A DNA stretch of 17,819 nucleotides, taken from assembly GCA_027578815.1 (NCBI GenBank), contig JANBTH010000416.1, positions 1 to 17,819 of the forward strand, read 5' to 3'. Of the stretch, positions 16,715-17,819 are shown piece after piece. Positions within the stretch are counted from its first letter, which is position 1, and every line of letters starts with the position of its first letter. The translations under genes were made by a program, and so were the position numbers. This DNA comes from Coemansia sp. RSA 1804 (taxonomy: Eukaryota > Kickxellomycota > Kickxellomycetes > Kickxellales > Kickxellaceae). The notes under the pieces are model-generated. The model made no database searches. It was not told where the DNA came from and saw only the letters and a program-made list of their open reading frames with translations.

Positions 16715-17595
16715 ATGAAAAAGGAGAGACAAGAGCAACTGCAGATAAAAAACTAACGGTTTGGTCTAGTCAGTAAATCCTCTTTGTTGCTCTTTTGGGA
16801 TGGCAACAAAAATAAAAGAACAGCGGGTATCAGCTGAGGAGGAAAAACAAGAAAAGAAAAAAGGAGGGAGAAGAAAGAGAAAGGGCATCAAGTAAACAAG
16901 GTCGGATTGAACGAGGAAGCTGCATCGGCGAGCACAATAAATACGTCAGGGACAGGTAGTAGGAAAGAGAGAAAAGCAGGCAAGCAAAAGGCAAAAAAAA
17001 AACGAAGGATGGGATTTGCCGCTGTTAAGGACGAACAAGAACAGAAAGTGTCAAGAAACGCAATAAATAAAGATGCATGGACTTTCTTTTGCCTCCGTGC
17101 GGACAGACAAGACAGGAAAGAGTACTAAGCGTTTCCTTTTTTTTGCTGGGACAAATGTTTAGAGAGAGTTTGTTTATTTATCTTTCCTCCTCTGCCTTTC
17201 CAAATATCTGCAAGACATGCATTTGGGCTGCGCAACAAAGCGTGGAGCTTGCAAAGCCCGCTCGGCTGGTCAGTCTCCTTGTTTGGTCAGTCTTTTTGTT
17301 TGGGCTGAACTGGTCCAGACCGCGGACCGCAAACAGTTCCTCCCGCTTGTTCTATTTCTCCTCCTGCCACGTAGAGACATAGTGTTTCCAGCATGAATGC
17401 GCCATGCATCCCGCCAAAAAAAAGACCAGGCAAGAGGAGAAAAAGGAGGCAAAAGAAAAGGACCCAAGAAAGAAAACAATGGCGGAGGGGGAGTGTTGTT
17501 TCTTTCTTGGCTTACTCTTTCTCTCATACATTCAACCACAAAAAAGGAAGCGTGTTTGTGCATTCTGCAATTACTTTGTGTATCGTCAGGCTTAC

Positions 17596-17819
17596 CATAG
17601 AATCCAACGACATTGTGCACCCACGCGTAATGTTCTCAACAAGCCGAACAGCATCGTCTTCAGACGAACAGCCATCAGAATCGACCCCTTCGTCGTGTTC
17701 AAGCAAGCTGCCTTGCTCCGCCAGCGCCATCGGAGCATTGCCGCTGCCAATCTTTGTCTGCAGCAGCGATGCCGAAGTGACGATCCCCCATTGCTCCAGC
17801 GAGCTTCCCGTTGACGCAC
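17596..17819 (-). CDS. Sec7-PH Arf-GEF gene, upstream exon (partial at window edge)
   Basis: The frame is open from the window edge (first full codon 17817-17815) to ATG|GTAAGC at 17596, giving 74 residues. The segment is acidic and Ser-rich (LLEHDEGVDSDGCSSEDDAV, then NITRGCTMSLDSM). The true start is outside the window unless the Met at 17730 is used. The donor matches that of the next intron exactly and the phase is 0, which supports joining it to the exon at 15372-15851. No domain is recognised in this part. Confidence 0.62.

Larger units (their letters stand above)
15852..17595 (-). other. Intron of the Sec7-PH gene (1744 bp)
   Basis: The donor is ATG|GTAAGC (intron starts at 17595) and the acceptor is GACGCATGTAG (ends at 15852). 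It is the same donor hexamer and the same phase as the other intron. Much of the interval is purine-rich on the plus strand (for example 16570-17060). It holds a T14 run (16023-16036), a CTGT-type repeat (16274-16304) and a GAAA repeat (16691-16714). No coding frame with family likeness is seen on either strand. Confidence 0.6.

Overview
The window looks like nuclear DNA from a fungus, probably an early-diverging one, though the lineage is inferred and not proven. Two large minus-strand genes are GC-rich and encode Ser/Gln/Asn/Ala-rich proteins around conserved eukaryotic domains. The DNA between genes is strongly AT-rich, has AATAAA-type signals and TATA boxes, and shows no bacterial operon structure. 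Splice junctions of the GTAAG...TAG type join exons of the largest gene.

Layout. (1) 1-270, plus: the last 89 residues of the tryptophan synthase beta region. (2) 271-3563: an AT-rich island of about 3.3 kb. Its best-supported content is a tandem pair of small diverged paralogous genes (1464-1673 and 2400-2648). Each sits behind a copy of the same TATA promoter and leader, offset by about 936 bp. The rest holds hairpins and weak coding-like fragments. (3) 3564-6740, minus: a single-exon NAD kinase whose catalytic domain is split by a roughly 300-residue low-complexity, His-rich insertion. (4) 6741-7909: the NAD kinase upstream region, then AT-rich DNA with inverted repeats, an E-box and a TATA box. 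(5) 7910-8095, plus: a 61-residue, seven-cysteine orphan protein. (6) 8096-8672: AT-rich space between convergent genes. (7) 8673-17819, minus: the 3' and central part of a large Sec7-PH Arf-GEF gene of the EFA6/PSD type. I model it as three visible exons (17596-17819 open at the window edge, 15372-15851, 8673-13523) separated by two introns of about 1.8 kb with identical GTAAGC donors and phase 0.

The conserved genes are unrelated in function: amino-acid synthesis, NADP supply and Arf signalling at membranes. They do not form a pathway cluster. The most unusual content is the set of small, AT-rich, unrecognised genes placed between housekeeping genes. The 936-bp pair has internal comparative support (shared promoter, shared leader spacing, alignable proteins). 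I could not assign a function to any of these small genes. No tRNA, rRNA, CRISPR or intact transposon was found.
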